Positions 24,807-37,395 of a stretch of 64,000 nt of DNA are shown here, in pieces. Origin of the DNA: Gibbula magus. Taxonomy: Eukaryota; Mollusca; Gastropoda; Trochida; Trochidae. The position numbers and the translations under genes were made by a program. The DNA is taken from contig OW388289.1 in NCBI GenBank assembly GCA_936450465.1, forward strand, positions 72,352,420 through 72,416,419. Reading direction: 5' to 3'. The notes beneath the pieces are model-generated. The model was given only the letters and a program-made list of their open reading frames with translations, had not been told where the DNA came from and did no database searches. Numbering within the stretch: position 1 is the first letter of the stretch; each line of letters opens with the position of its first letter.

Positions 24807-25059
24807 TTAATCTCCTTCTGGCTGGAGATGTCTAGGTTTGCAGCAAGGTCTGATTGTCAATTCCCTCTGAGTAACTTCTGGACTAATCTGTAGATTGAAT
24901 TCTGCAAGTTTCACCCATAGTTGTCATTGTGTGTCTGCCTCAAGCCTATCGCTTCCTCCTTCATGTAGACTGTGTTCAGCCATCTCTCTTCTAGCTCTTT
25001 GCTTGGCATTCTAGAAGTTGAGAGGAATGAATGAAGACAAATTTTATGGATAGACAACT

Positions 25060-25113
25060 TCTTCTTTATGATGACTGCCACTAATGGCTGCAAAACCGCC
25101 CAAGTGGCATTAA
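25060..25113 (+). mobile_element. Dispersed repeat tail (GTGGCATTAAA type)
   Basis: The segment CTGCCACTAATGGCTGCAAA followed by ACCGCCCAAGTGGCATTAAA matches the segment at 45483-45522 over about 40 bp with few differences. Both end in GTGGCATTAAA, a motif also seen near the 3' end of the SINE at 145-462. It is therefore likely the 3' end of an old retroposon. The 5' limit is not visible. Confidence 0.45.
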
Positions 25114-28100
25114 AGGGATCCATGTGGGATTATGTGTATCTACCTATGCTAATTAACATGTCTTCTAACAAGTCACAGACACCCTATTATAGACAATTGA
25201 CGTAGTTGGTAATAGAAACTTCTGCATGTAGACAGTGAAATGAAGCGTAACTCGTTAGCAGACACTCTAATCAGCTTAGTTAGATAAAGATGAGACTCAT
25301 TTTTATCCTCAATGCAGTGTCCCTTTAAATAATTCACAGACTATGTGACGACACCTACTTATCAACAACATTAGAATCTCGATCAAAACATCACCTATAT
25401 AGAATAAACAAGTTTTTTTACCATTACATTTCAGTGATTTGTCTTTGGCCTAACTTTTCTGAAATTTTAAATTTAGTACTTCCATTAAAGAGTCATTGAA
25501 TGTCTTTGCTTAGCCTTTACAGTTCATCATTGATAAAGACTATATTCAGGCCTCTTTGGCCCTTTCTGTTGATTGAATTCCCCAGGTTTCTTATGCACTC
25601 TGTTTGAATTACTCCATTTGCTTGCACTGTCTGTTCTGACCAAAAATGATTGAAGAAATAACCTTCGACACTGCAAGGGTGCTCTGAAACAAAGTGGAAA
25701 ACTTATGGATGGAAAGAATGAAAGATCTAGTATGTTTGAAATCATTTTACAATATTAAAAGTATTTTTCCTTTAAAAATCATTAAAGCTCTGTTAATTAA
25801 TAAACAATTTCTTTTATTTCAAATCAAAGTCTTGAAAAGATGTTCTAAATCTGGATGAAAGGTCAATTCCTCCAAATTATTTTTAATAATCAAAGGATGC
25901 AATTTGAAGTTGTTGGAAGCATTGACAAAGTTGTTTGTTCAAGAGAATTCTTAAAAATGAGCGTGAACTATTGATTTGAGAAAAAAATCAACTGGATAGT
26001 GATCAAACATGCTTCAGGCTCAGATGAAGAACGGCCATTGATTTAACTTTAGATAAATAAGGTCAGCCAAATTGAACACACAGAGGTACGAGATTTATGC
26101 TGAGAAAACAGCAAAAGGGTACATGATTAATTACCACCTCATGTCTATTATTCCGGCAAAATGTTTTGAGGGACTATTTTTGGCCACTTTGTCAACAGCG
26201 ATCGCAAAAAATAACAAAGAAAAAATATGTGCCTTTGGATAACAATACAAAAAACATGATTTCTTACTCTTTTGATGTTAAAAGATCAAGTAATGATTGC
26301 CATGAGGCTGAAAAAGATTTGGCTTTCACCTCCGGAATACTGTTGATGCCCATGTTAGACTGGAGGTTAAACTTCATGAAGTTGATGTAGATAGAAACAA
26401 CAATGCTGTGACACTTTGTGAATACTTTGTAGTGGCCCGCAGGGAATCTCAAACTTCATGTGACTTCCGTTGACTTGATTCATGTAATCCTTGAAGACGC
26501 TGCATAATGGTTCGCGTTTCTGATGTTTCTTGGATCAAGCTACTCTATAATTAGGCTTTGAATTCTGATTTGAAGACAATATCCTTTTATAAAGCAATTC
26601 AAGAAACACATCAAAAGTTAGTTTGGAAATCAAACTGGATTGACAGTCCCTTGAGGTCAGAGTGGAACAAAAGTTGGAATCCTCTCAGCCAATTAATGTA
26701 TGAAATGCCTGTTGAAAATTCTTTTCCGCTGCTTTTGGTTTAGAAATTGATTTTTGTTGTAGCGATCAGGAATTTGATTGATGTTGCAAAAATGATTTTT
26801 ATTCTAGAGTTTTGAATTTGAAAAAGAAAACTGTCACTTTTTGTTCTTCAAATCGTCAAATCTTCAGCCGTGTATGGGAATAATGATAGTTTTGCCGTAG
26901 TTACTGATTTTTTTCTGTTTAAACACTTGAATTCAAAGGACTGCGTTTTAAGATGTTACAAACATCAAGGCAGGGCTATAGTGCTCGTGTTAAATCAAGC
27001 TCTTGCCGTATTACAAGCCATTGAGGTACGGTAGAAGCATCGCGACACCTTAGGCAAAGCAGATGGATCCTTATCCTTGTGCCCAAATAGCAAAGCAGGA
27101 ATCCAGCATGAGGAATTGTCAGCTGAATAACACAGTTAATAACTAGAAACAGACAAACCTTATAGTTATATTTTTTACCCTGTGGTCTCAAGTGTTTCTT
27201 TCTGGATTTGTTGCCTCTTTAATGTTGGAGGTTTTATCTTGTGGCGCTGAAGATGAGATCAGGATAAGTAGATCATGTTTTTTATATCTGAACTTAGAAC
27301 TTTAGCATCATCTTTCATTTTTTACCTGAGAGGATCGTAGTATTTAAGTCTGAAGTTGAAAGAATCTTGGAGGCTCTTATTCTGTTAATCATAAGTAGAT
27401 TATGGTGCATACCCAGCTCTTGTCATCAATTGTGATTTATAGTTTTATAGTTTTATAGTTCTCATGGATGTCGTTCACCTTAGACTTTGATAGTTTCAAC
27501 TCCCTGGGGAATGTACAACATTGGATCCTGTATACATGTTGGTAGATATCAGGTTCTAGAGGACTTTCGTTTGTTCTGTTTATTTTGAAATTAGTGGAAC
27601 TTAACCAATGATGGCAAATTGGTTGCTTCATACTCAGGAACCATTGCTATGGTAACCACTAATAAAAGATAAGTGTTCTTAGATCTAACTTATAACTCTC
27701 ACTAAACCCACTGAAGTCCCAAGAACACTAGCAACTGAGACAGTCATGCTGTGGTCTGTTGTCTTCCTTATGTTGATTCAAATCAAAAGTCTAAAACTCA
27801 ATGTAATGAACTTGAAGATATCAGAGACTGTTTATCCAATTTTCATTTTAAATATTTCTCATAAATTTTCATTTCAAAGCTCTAGGATCATGTAAAAGAC
27901 CGTTATTCGAAAATGAGCTGCTTTCTTACAGCCAACTTAGGCTAAGGATACTCCTGGCTCTTTGTTAACGCCCTCCATCTGAGAGCACTGAAGCTATGTG
28001 TTGGACAGTCATGGAGAGATCATGTCCCTTCATCACAGTCAGTCTTCCATTGACATCAGATGCTATCAACTTGAGTGAATGGTATTCACAGGAGCTCAAG

Positions 28101-29283
28101 AAAGACAGTAAATATTTGAAACCGTTTCTCTTTTCTGTTACTCTGGCCATGGCGCTGAAGGTAATTGGGATCAGTGAACATTTTGCCAGTGATGCCAAGG
28201 AGTTGTCTGTTCAGAATGACGTTCTAACTGGCATGTAAACATGATTCCACTTTGCAGGCAAACATGTAAATATACAATTCAAAGGAGACAGAATTTTCCA
28301 ATAGCCGAGAAATCTTGTCAATATTATCCCTTCACTTTGACCTTTATCAAATTTATTCACTTTTCCCTTAAAAGTTGATTTATTGATTTTGCTCTGGTTT
28401 GAAACTTTCTGTTTGTATACCTACTTTCCAAGAACTTCAAGTCTGTTCTCTAATGGCCGCCATTCTACTAATGCTCAGGAAAATGTCCGGAATCTTAAGA
28501 TAATTTCCTAAAGAGATTTTTAAACATCATTTATGAGAGCAATTTATGATTTTATGCATAAACTTTTCATGAGGGACCAGAAATGTTTTTACCATATTTA
28601 ACGATTTAAACGATTTGGAAGTACCTTAAATCAAATACTTTAAATCTCTCATTGATTTTACTGTTCAAGACAGATATCTTGGCTAAAAACCCTGAACACT
28701 TGTAAATCTACAATCAACACGATGCTTGCTCGATGAAGTAATTGATCGATGTAATGATGTTGGAAGCGGTAACGGTTCAAGCTGATTTTGCTTGCAGGGT
28801 TTCTTTGACGGCTTGTTGTGACATTAATCCAAACGTCAAACAGATCATACAAAACACATTTTGCCATCAAATACACATTCCTCTAATTCGGGGATTATCT
28901 GTAGTAATAGAGACTTGTACTGGTCTTTGAAGAACAGGGCCCTTAGAAGTCGACAAGCATTGGCATATTGTAATCACTTTCATCAGCTCACTGTTTAATG
29001 CTTATTGGTTTTATGGGAACATTTGCAAATAAATTTGTCATCATCTTAATCAGATGCTAGGTTATTTCAATTTGCAAAAAATATGAATTGCACTCCAATT
29101 GGTTTTGGCCAATCCAAATGTATTATAAAGAAGTTTTATCTGGAATTTAAAAGTTTTGTTTTTTTACACTTATTTATACTTTATTACAAGCTGGTAGGTA
29201 CATGTTGGAGATTCTTCATGGCAACCAATTTCATATCGATTGCTAGATAACACTCATTTAAAATGATTGAAATTATTCAGGGT
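25114..29283. other. Noncoding stretch, nothing recognised
   Basis: Only short chance frames and A/T-rich DNA are visible. No domain, RNA gene or strong repeat was found. Confidence 0.4.
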
Positions 29284-30342
29284 CATGAATAATTGGAAGA
29301 AAGCCTGCAACCATTGAACATATGCACTGGAGTGACACCTGTATCAGCAGGTAGTGTAAATTCAGAACTAAATAACAAAATAGCTGCATTGCAGTGAATC
29401 CCACAGATATCATCTGAAACTGGTGTTTCACTTAAACTTAAATACAATATAGGAAGAAAGCCTGCAACACATTGCAGATCTGGATTGTAGTGAAACCCAC
29501 AGGCCACATTTGAAACATATGATTCTACACTGATATATGATATAGGAAGAAAGTCTGCAACACCTTGTAGATCTAGATTGTATAGTGAAACCCATAGGCA
29601 TCATTTGAAACATATGATTCTACTCTGAAATATGATATAGGAAGAAGGCCTGCAACACCTTGTAGATCTAGATTGTAGTGAAACCCACAGGCCAGATTTG
29701 AAACATATGATTCTACCCTGAAATATGATATAGGAAGAAAGCCTGCAACACCTTGTAGATCTAGATTGTATAGTGAAACCCACAGGCCACATTTGAAACA
29801 TATGATTCTACACTGAAATATGATATAGGAAGAAAGCCTGCAACACCTTGTAGATCTGGATTGTATAGTGAAACCCACAGGCATAATTTGAAACATATGA
29901 TTCTACACTGAAATATGATATAGGAAGAAAGCCTGCAACACCTTGTAGATCTGGATTGTATAGTGAAACCATCAGGCATCATTTGAAACATATGATTCTA
30001 CACTGAAATATGATATAGAAAGAAAGCCTGCAACACCTTGTAGATCTAGATTGTATAGTGAAACCCACAGGCATCATTTGAAACATATGATTCTACACTG
30101 AAATATGATATAGGAAGAAAGCCTGCAACACCTTGTAGATCTAGATTGTAGTGAAACCCACAGGCATCATCTGAATCAGGCGATTTGATCTGCACTGAAT
30201 TGCACTATAGCATTACACCAAACCTTACTGAACAGTTCTCTACTACAGAAAATGATAAAAGCTCCAGCGAGGATTACTTTAAATTGGAACCTTTTGATCC
30301 AAAGCTGAATGCACTAACCACTGTGCTGTCCATTATCCCTAC
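29284..30342 (-). mobile_element. Minus-strand tRNA SINE with its 3' part expanded into a tandem array
   Basis: The tRNA-like head is at about 30285-30342 (reverse complement of the box A and flanking bases; GCACTAACCACTGTGCTG is nearly the same as in the copy at 145-462). The body (CCAAACCTTACTG...ACAGTTCTCTACT) is at about 30185-30260. From there toward lower coordinates the body segment GGAAGAAAGCCTGCAACACC...GTGAAACCCACAGGC is repeated as the array at 29451-30170. A more diverged copy of that segment lies at 29293. The usual GTTAAAC tail is not seen. Confidence 0.72.
29451..30170. repeat. SINE-derived minisatellite, 93-96-bp unit, about 8 copies
   Basis: Units start at 29451, 29544, 29639, 29732, 29828, 29922, 30018 and 30112, each with AGGAAGAAAGCCTGCAACAC, TTGTAGATCTAGATTGTA, GTGAAACCCACAGGC and CATATGATTCTACACTGA. 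Length differences come partly from an optional TATA after GATTG. The first part of the unit aligns with the reverse complement of the 3' half of the SINE (GGGAGAAAGCCTGCAAC... GTGAAACCTG), so the array arose inside a SINE copy. Overlapping minus-strand frames of 60-107 codons here are by-products of the repeat. Confidence 0.9.
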
Positions 30343-31617
30343 CCAATAACTGAATAAGAGTTGTAAGAGAAATTATGTCAGTAGTAATATTACTTGAACT
30401 CAGTGGCCAATTATAATAAAGGATTGGCACTCTAATTCATAAGTAGCATTTCCTCTGAGGTCAAACTCAAGTGCATATATGTGCATCTCCAGCTAGAAAA
30501 TATAGGAGTTTGCCGAAAATTATAGGGCATTAAGGCAAATTAGACGATAAAAAAGGAACCTGTACAACGGATAAATAGGTATTAAATTGCTTAACAATGC
30601 ATTAACCTTTATTGTTTTCTGATGGACTATGTATTCTAGAAATATTCATTGAATATTCATGTAACTTTTATCAAATTAATTGTGTACTTGTAAAAATTAT
30701 AATTCTTTAAAGTGTGTTTTTTGGTTATGTTAATTTTGAAACAATTCTAAAGGTTTATTAATACACCAATTTTAACATATTCGTTCAATTTAAAAAAAAA
30801 CTTACTAAATGCATGGATTTCAGAACTCACAAAAAAATTTTGACAGCTAAATGATTAAAAGAAAATGTGAACACCAAAAAATGCAAAAAAATTTGCAAAG
30901 GTCATAACAGTACCAAGTAATTCACCTCAGCGCTGACAATATTTTGACATGTGAATGCTTCAAGTTGTCAGGTTCATGTGGCAGAGATGTAAGGTGTGTT
31001 ATGAATATTGACAGCAATGACAGGTACTCTTGTCAATAACCAAATCCCTTTGATCTTGCTCGTTTACGATACCTTGGTCTGATTCGCACCTTGTCTCCTT
31101 GTCTAACAACATGCCAGGGAAATGTTCCCATAGTAATATCTTCCATGGTCTTTGACAGCCATGTTTACCATGGAAACAAACAAGTTTTTGTCTCATTTTA
31201 CCTGAGTACAGGTGTGCAGAGTAAAGTGATACCTTATTGCACAGGTGTTTGGAACCAAATTTTGGATTTTGTTTTTTGAAATTTGGAAATGTTATTTTTG
31301 AAAGTAATACAATATTGTACCAGTGTTTGACTTTTGTGTTGAAAAGTGAATTGTTTTGTAGCTTTCAAGATGACCCATGTCTCCTTTGAGAAGAAAGAGG
31401 TCTGGATTGTGTCATCTGTCAGCTTAAAAGCGACTTTGTCTTCAGATCAATTTTAGCCTTGAATTTTGATACTATGCGAACCGAGAAACAAGTTGGAACA
31501 GTTTTTCTAAAAAGATACTCAAGTTTTAGTTTATTTTCAGTAATATTGTTTTGCCTTTGATAATAGCTGTATGAATTATCAGTGTACCTCCTGGACTTTT
31601 ATATTTCATCCTCACTC
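30343..31617. other. AT-rich noncoding stretch, nothing recognised
   Basis: No gene, RNA or repeat could be supported here. Confidence 0.4.
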
Positions 31618-31720
31618 TTAGATCTCACCCTGGTAGCACATTGTACTGTATAGCTCTGTGACTACGATGAGCAACTTTTGGTTGGCTGGGTGGGTGACCA
31701 CTGCGCAGTTTGATAATCAC
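31618..31720 (+). other. Weak 5S-rRNA-like segment
   Basis: GATCTCACCCTGGTAGCAC is followed about 45 bases later by GAGCAACTTTTGGTTGGCTG and GGTGGGTGACCAC. This echoes the internal promoter half of 5S rRNA (AGCAAC ... GGATGGGTGACC). It is too diverged to be a functional 5S gene. It may be a relic of a 5S-derived SINE or chance similarity. Confidence 0.25.
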
Positions 31721-34314
31721 AGAGAATTTGATTGGCTGATCCACATTGAAACATAAGTGCTTCTGTTTACCCAGCAGTAAATTGGGTACCTTGTATGGTA
31801 CCATGATAGTCTGAATTTGAATCTTGAATGCTTGACAGGCTATTCCTTGTAATCTCCTCAGGGAGTGGTTTGTACTTGCAGTGCCAAAACTCCTTCAGTT
31901 CTGTACAGGTAGATGTTTAGATCATTTTGGCAAATCAGATGGAATAGTAGTTCCTTTGACAGACTAACAGCTTTTATTTATCATTTACGTAGTTGATGAT
32001 CTGATAGTTTAACAAAGGATCATAAATCAAGTCTCATATTTCGTTCTTCTCATTCTAGTTTATCCAATTATCATGACATATTGATGTGATATGAAGCGAT
32101 GTCCAGGGATTCTGTTTCCTGTCAAGAGACACCATGACATTCACAGTCAAATCATTTACCTTTGGTATATAAGCATTGATGTAGTGTTGTGCGTCTTCAA
32201 CACTGCAAGCTTGCTGCAGGAGATAAGAATGATTGGGGAACTGCAACACAAACAGGATGTTATCTCCGGCTCTTCACTCAAAGAGGGAAAAAAGGTTTTT
32301 AAAATTCTCTGACAGTTGACATTGAAGAAATGGGCGGTGACAAATTGATGTTGATGTCAAATTATTTTTTCTTTGATTAGTGAAAAGAACAATTTAGTTT
32401 TGTTTACCTAGAATTGGTTTTTGAAAAGGAAAACATTTTTGTTGAGTCAATGAGGCCATCAGCATGGATTGAATTTAAAACTTGAAATTTAGCCTCTGAG
32501 ATTTACACTGTCAGACACTGAGCTTTCTAGACTTGGTAAGATGTGATAAACTCACTTTTATTAGATATTAATGTTCAGATGACAGATTATACATGTTCTG
32601 CTGATTAAACCACATTTCCATCTGAGACAAGCTCCATCTTGACATTCGGGAGTTGCAAGAGCCGTTAAGTGTTTCCTAACTGGGTGTTCCAGACAAAGTG
32701 GGCTTTGTGTACCTCCTGTGCATTTGAACATATCTACCAACGTGTGTTCCGGCTTCGGGAAACTTGTTGGAGACAGAAAACTTGGAGAGAATATACTCAC
32801 CCTGTCCTAGAAGTGTAAGACAAATGAGATAAATCTTGTGTTTATTGTTTCGCCAAGGTCGTTGATAAAACTGCTGACAGAAAAGTTAGAGAGAATATTC
32901 TCGTCCTGCAGAATTATAAGTCAATAATATTTATCTTTGATATATTGTTAATATTGTTTTTAATTTGTTGATATACCCATCCATTTAAGAAATATGTACA
33001 TTAAAATTAAATAAGGTTGTCAATTTTAGAAGCATTTTACAAATGTGTCCGATAGACTAACACCACCCAAGGTAAGAGACAGAAAATCTGCTATGGGAAT
33101 GTTATTTTCCTTTGTCTAAATGTGAGATAATTTTAACAATATGGCTCCAATTTGATAAACTATCCAGTGAAATATTTGTTTTTCTACAATGTCACTCTCT
33201 TCTCATATTAATATGCATATTCCATAAAGTGTTTCTGTGATGAGTGTTGATGATTTTAAAATTTAGACATTCTTACCACTGAAATAAAAAAAAGACAAAA
33301 AGGACCTCAAAGTCATGATTTTTAAGTTCTTAAATTTTTAATATTGATTATCATTCTGAAAATGATTACTCTTGTTATAGTTATGATATTCTTTCAACAA
33401 TTTTATCATGTTTAATGTCATATTTTAAATTTATCAGTTTCAAATGATTTACTTCAAATGTTTTGAGTTATCAATTTTCTTTAGTAGAAACAAAATATTT
33501 TCTTTCTTCCCATCTGAATCATTTATCTTGTTAAAAGTTTATTATACATTAGATAAGATAAAGAAAACCTTTATCAAGTAGTCCTTATAAATACTACTTT
33601 AAACTAATCTTTAAACTTGAAGTGTAATATGGAGAAACGTGAAAGGTTAAACTGAAATGTTATTTTGAATAATTTAAAACTTTATTCATATTTTATGTTT
33701 AAAATGTTATAGATGAGATTTTTTATAACTTGAACAATATCAAATGAGTCTTCCTAATTTTACGTAACTATCACCTATTAAAACAAGAAACATGCTTTTA
33801 TAATCTAAACCACAATTTTATGTGGCTTTGTAACTTTTCAAAATCAAATTTGAATTGGACAGATATATATATCATATTAATCTTTTCTGAAAGTGGATTT
33901 GGAAATGGAATGAACAACATATATTCACATGATATTAAACGTGAATTTTGAAATACGTTATAAGCATATCTTTTTGACAAAACTTCATATCCCACATTGA
34001 TTCAATCTGGGGAAAATATCTGAAATATTTTCCCATTTTTTAAAAACGAATACAGATGTCTAAGGGCTTAGCCCTGAGGTATTATATGGACAGCACTTAT
34101 GAAACAACGACTCTCTCGGAAGTGCCTCTCCCTCTCTTCTCAAGAACAAGTGTCTCAGACTGCTTGAGAACAATCCCTTACTCTACTCGGCCCATCCAGA
34201 CCCACTTGTCTGTCTCCAGCTACAATAAAAAATAATTTCTACTTCTTTATAGCATGACCTGTTGATTTAAAGAATCTGATGTTTGTTCTCTGAGATGTGT
34301 GAAGGCTGAAAGAT
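31721..34314. other. AT-rich noncoding stretch, nothing recognised
   Basis: No gene, RNA or repeat could be supported here. Confidence 0.4.
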
Positions 34315-34522
34315 ATGTTACGTGAAGTAGATGAATATGTTGGGTTTCTAGGGGTACTTGCTTGATTTGAAGTAAGCTTTAGTTGAAATAAAGATAGAAG
34401 TAGATGAATATGGTTTTCGGGACTGACTTCAATTAATTGAAGCTTTAGTTCAAAGGAAGATATTACGTGAATTAGATGAATATGGTTTTAGGGACTGACT
34501 TGAAATGAAGCTTTAGTTCAAA
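34315..34522. repeat. Degenerate tandem repeat, ~70-85-bp unit, 3 copies
   Basis: The pattern GATGAATATGGTTTTNGGGACT, GACTTGA/GACTTCA, GAAGCTTTAGTTCAAA recurs at about 34320, 34393 and 34463. It runs directly into the 38-bp array at 34525. Confidence 0.7.
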
Positions 34523-34524
34523 TG

Positions 34525-34714
34525 ATACAACTAGATAGTCTTGCTGTGAAACAGTAGTTTGAATACAACTAGAAAGTCCTGTAGTGAAACAGTAGTTTGA
34601 ATACAACTCGATAGACTTGCAGTGAAACAGTAGTTTGAATACAACTCGATAGTCCCCCAGTGAAACAGTAGTTTGAATACAACTCGATAGCCCTCCAGTG
34701 AAACAGTAGTTTGA
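34525..34714. repeat. Minisatellite, 38-bp unit, 5 copies
   Basis: Five units of exactly 38 bp start at 34525, 34563, 34601, 34639 and 34677, each ending AGTGAAACAGTAGTTTGA or TGTGAAACAGTAGTTTGA. Variation is concentrated in bases 9-21 of the unit. Confidence 0.93.
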
Positions 34715-37190
34715 CTCTAGGCTTTGAGAATGTGTTTAAAACAAATAAATCTTTATTGCAGATAATATTTCACAGAGAAAGTCTAGACCAAGATATAAAT
34801 AATCTCTATATATATTCATAAATGTTCAGATATTTTGTTATTAAAGGACAATACGGTAGTGCAGGTTCTCTCATGTCTGAGTGGATAGGGCAAGGTGCTT
34901 AGTCCAATGTTTATGTCCGTTATATTGCTGCCAGTAATAATGATCTTTTATTGTGGCAGGAAATAAACATAGCTACCGTTCTTGGGATTTATATGAGGTG
35001 ATAATATCAGTGTTAGAAAGCACTCATATAAGTATGTAAGTATTGGAGAATGAGTTTCACATTTACTGACCTTCCAAAGAAAAGGGAAATAAAACCATTC
35101 TGTTCGTTTGATATTTTCTTTGCAACCTTTTCATATTTACTCTGATCATTAAATGTTAGAACTTGATAGTTTCTATAGGGTTATTGATGTCGCAATGTTA
35201 TAATTTAATATTTCTATGAGGGTATGAATTTCTCAATTATGGATATAAATGTGAGGATTTTATGTAATTTTTGTTCAAAAGAATTGTTGACTTAACTGTA
35301 TATCAAGGGCACATACTTATTAATATAATATTGGTATTGTATTTATTGAATTATAAGGTGTATATGTGTTTTTAATCATATAATTCTTTATAATCTCATT
35401 GCTCCAAGAAAAGCAGTAAGAATCTTCAACCTTAGATAATAAATCATGTAAATCCTTCTGACATACAGAGCCAATGGCTCTAATTCTTTCCCTGAAATAT
35501 GAAACATTTTTAAAAAGAAAATATTTCCACAACACAAACATTTGTTTTCATTTTATATATATATATATAAGAAACACCTCAACTCTCTCGAATAGAAACA
35601 AATTCACATAAAAAGTTTACCAATATTATTCTCTATTCAAACATTTTTTATATTAACGTATAAAGAGAACCACATTTTACAACAGGAAATACTAATTGGG
35701 AAAGAAAGGAAGAGAGTGTGCATAAGAAAGCATACAAAAATTGATTCACAAATAAATGTAGTCGCAGGTGGCTGAGTGGAGAAACTGTATAGCCTTGTGT
35801 TCAGGTTTTTCTGTATCTCTCGAGCCATCAGGAAATGTTACTGCTGCTTCTCCGGATCACGTTGTCGTACAGAATATTAGGAATCTGTTATTAACTCCGA
35901 GGTAGTGTATAAATTATAAATAATGGCTCGTAAGTGGGTCAGTTTGCAACATAATTGGAACATTACACCATGTCCTAGTCATGAAACTTTGTTAATGAAC
36001 GAGGAAAGACACATAAATTGAAGAAATTGATAAAATCCTACTTTTTCCTTGTTTTCATCATTACCTTATGAGACGTAAAGATTAGATCTTGAGATGAAAT
36101 GTTATGATAAACTTTTTCTCTTTGTTGTAAGAACCATTGATTAATGTCTTTTGTTTTGAAAGTTTATAGAAAAAGGACAAATTTATTTTTAGGATGGCTT
36201 GATAAAAAGTAATGGATTGGTTTCTGTATGTTGTTGTATGTTTTTCGTCTTGAAATCAACCCAATGTCATGGTGATTTAAAGTCCTCAACAAACTTGATT
36301 GAAAGTTCTTGATGTTAGTGCAACAAGTGCAACAAAACATTGTCCTAATGACGTCACGCGAGTGACGGAAAAGTTTATAGTGATGATAAGGTTAAATATG
36401 AATATCCCTTTGAGTTTCTCTTCTATGAAAACTATTCCTGCTCCTTTAACTGGATCCTATAAACGCCTAAGCTCCACCTGTGAGTGCATGCGTCTAATAT
36501 TTCTCCTAATATCAATCTTAATATCTCATTCCTGAAATTGAAAACGTGCATGCCATGCCTGGTGACCATTGTTTAAATTGGACCCCCTAAAAGCATAATT
36601 CCCCCATATAACTGGACATTATCCACTCAAACTGGACCATTAGCTCCAAAATGGAAACAGGTCAAGTTACTAGCACGGACTTTACGACTCTTCCCCACTC
36701 CATTATCATTAGCTGACATTTATTTTCATTAAAGCCATGTTCAACAGGCCGTAAAAGGATGACACGAGAGCAGTGCCAAGATACATTAGCATGTTGGTCA
36801 GGATTATAGGAACAACATTTCCAATTGGAAAATTGCATGTTGGAAATCCAATCAAGTAATTTGGAGGAATGTTGTTCTGAGACACGCTGGTCCCGATCTT
36901 ACAGGTCGAGATGATTTGCTCCATATTAGACTGTGCACAGTCACCTCAATCCTTTTTTCCTTTACCCATTGACATAAAACTTATAACATATATTGATCAT
37001 ATATACTAATATAATTATGGTCTTAGACTGTCTTTTCCCTTGTCTTTATCTTTACAACATTATACATAGCTTTTCCGAATATTCCTTACTATTCATGAAG
37101 AATTTTTCCCCAATTCCCTTTAAAGTCATCTCCTTAATACAAGCCTCGTAAATACAGTTAAATTTTTCATCTGGATTTGTAACATTGATG
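34715..37190. other. AT-rich noncoding stretch; only short (TA)n near 35558
   Basis: A run of about seven TA dinucleotides lies at 35556-35570. Nothing else could be supported. Confidence 0.4.
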
Positions 37191-37224
37191 ACTTTGTTGA
37201 CCAGTTAAGAGACTTATATCCCTG

Positions 37225-37395
37225 GATATGATGAGATTTATACCCAATACTCTCTATAATAAGAGGTTCATCAAAGAATTCAGGGACCACGATCCTATTA
37301 TTCTTTGACAACACATTCTGAAAGTGGACAGATATGACGAGATATCAACCCAATAATAAGGGTGTATCACAGAGTTTAGGGAGCCGATCCTTGCA
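37225..37395. repeat. Two diverged copies of a ~60-75-bp segment
   Basis: GGATATGATGAGATTTATA, CCCAATA, ATCANAGAATTCAGGGA and GATCCT at 37225-37297 are echoed by AGATATGACGAGATATCAA, CCCAATA, ATCACAGAGTTTAGGGA and GATCCT at 37330-37393. Confidence 0.55.

Noticed and set aside
29283..29991. Series of minus-strand frames with repeated MFQM...GFTIQSRSTRCCRL peptides
   Set aside because: They are shifted readings of the 94-bp SINE-derived array and change frame with every unit-length variant.
34861..35830. tRNA-like words CTGAGTGGATAGGGCA (34877) and GGTGGCTGAGTGGAG (35767) as SINE heads
   Set aside because: Only a box-A-like word is present in each; no box B at the right distance and no shared body.
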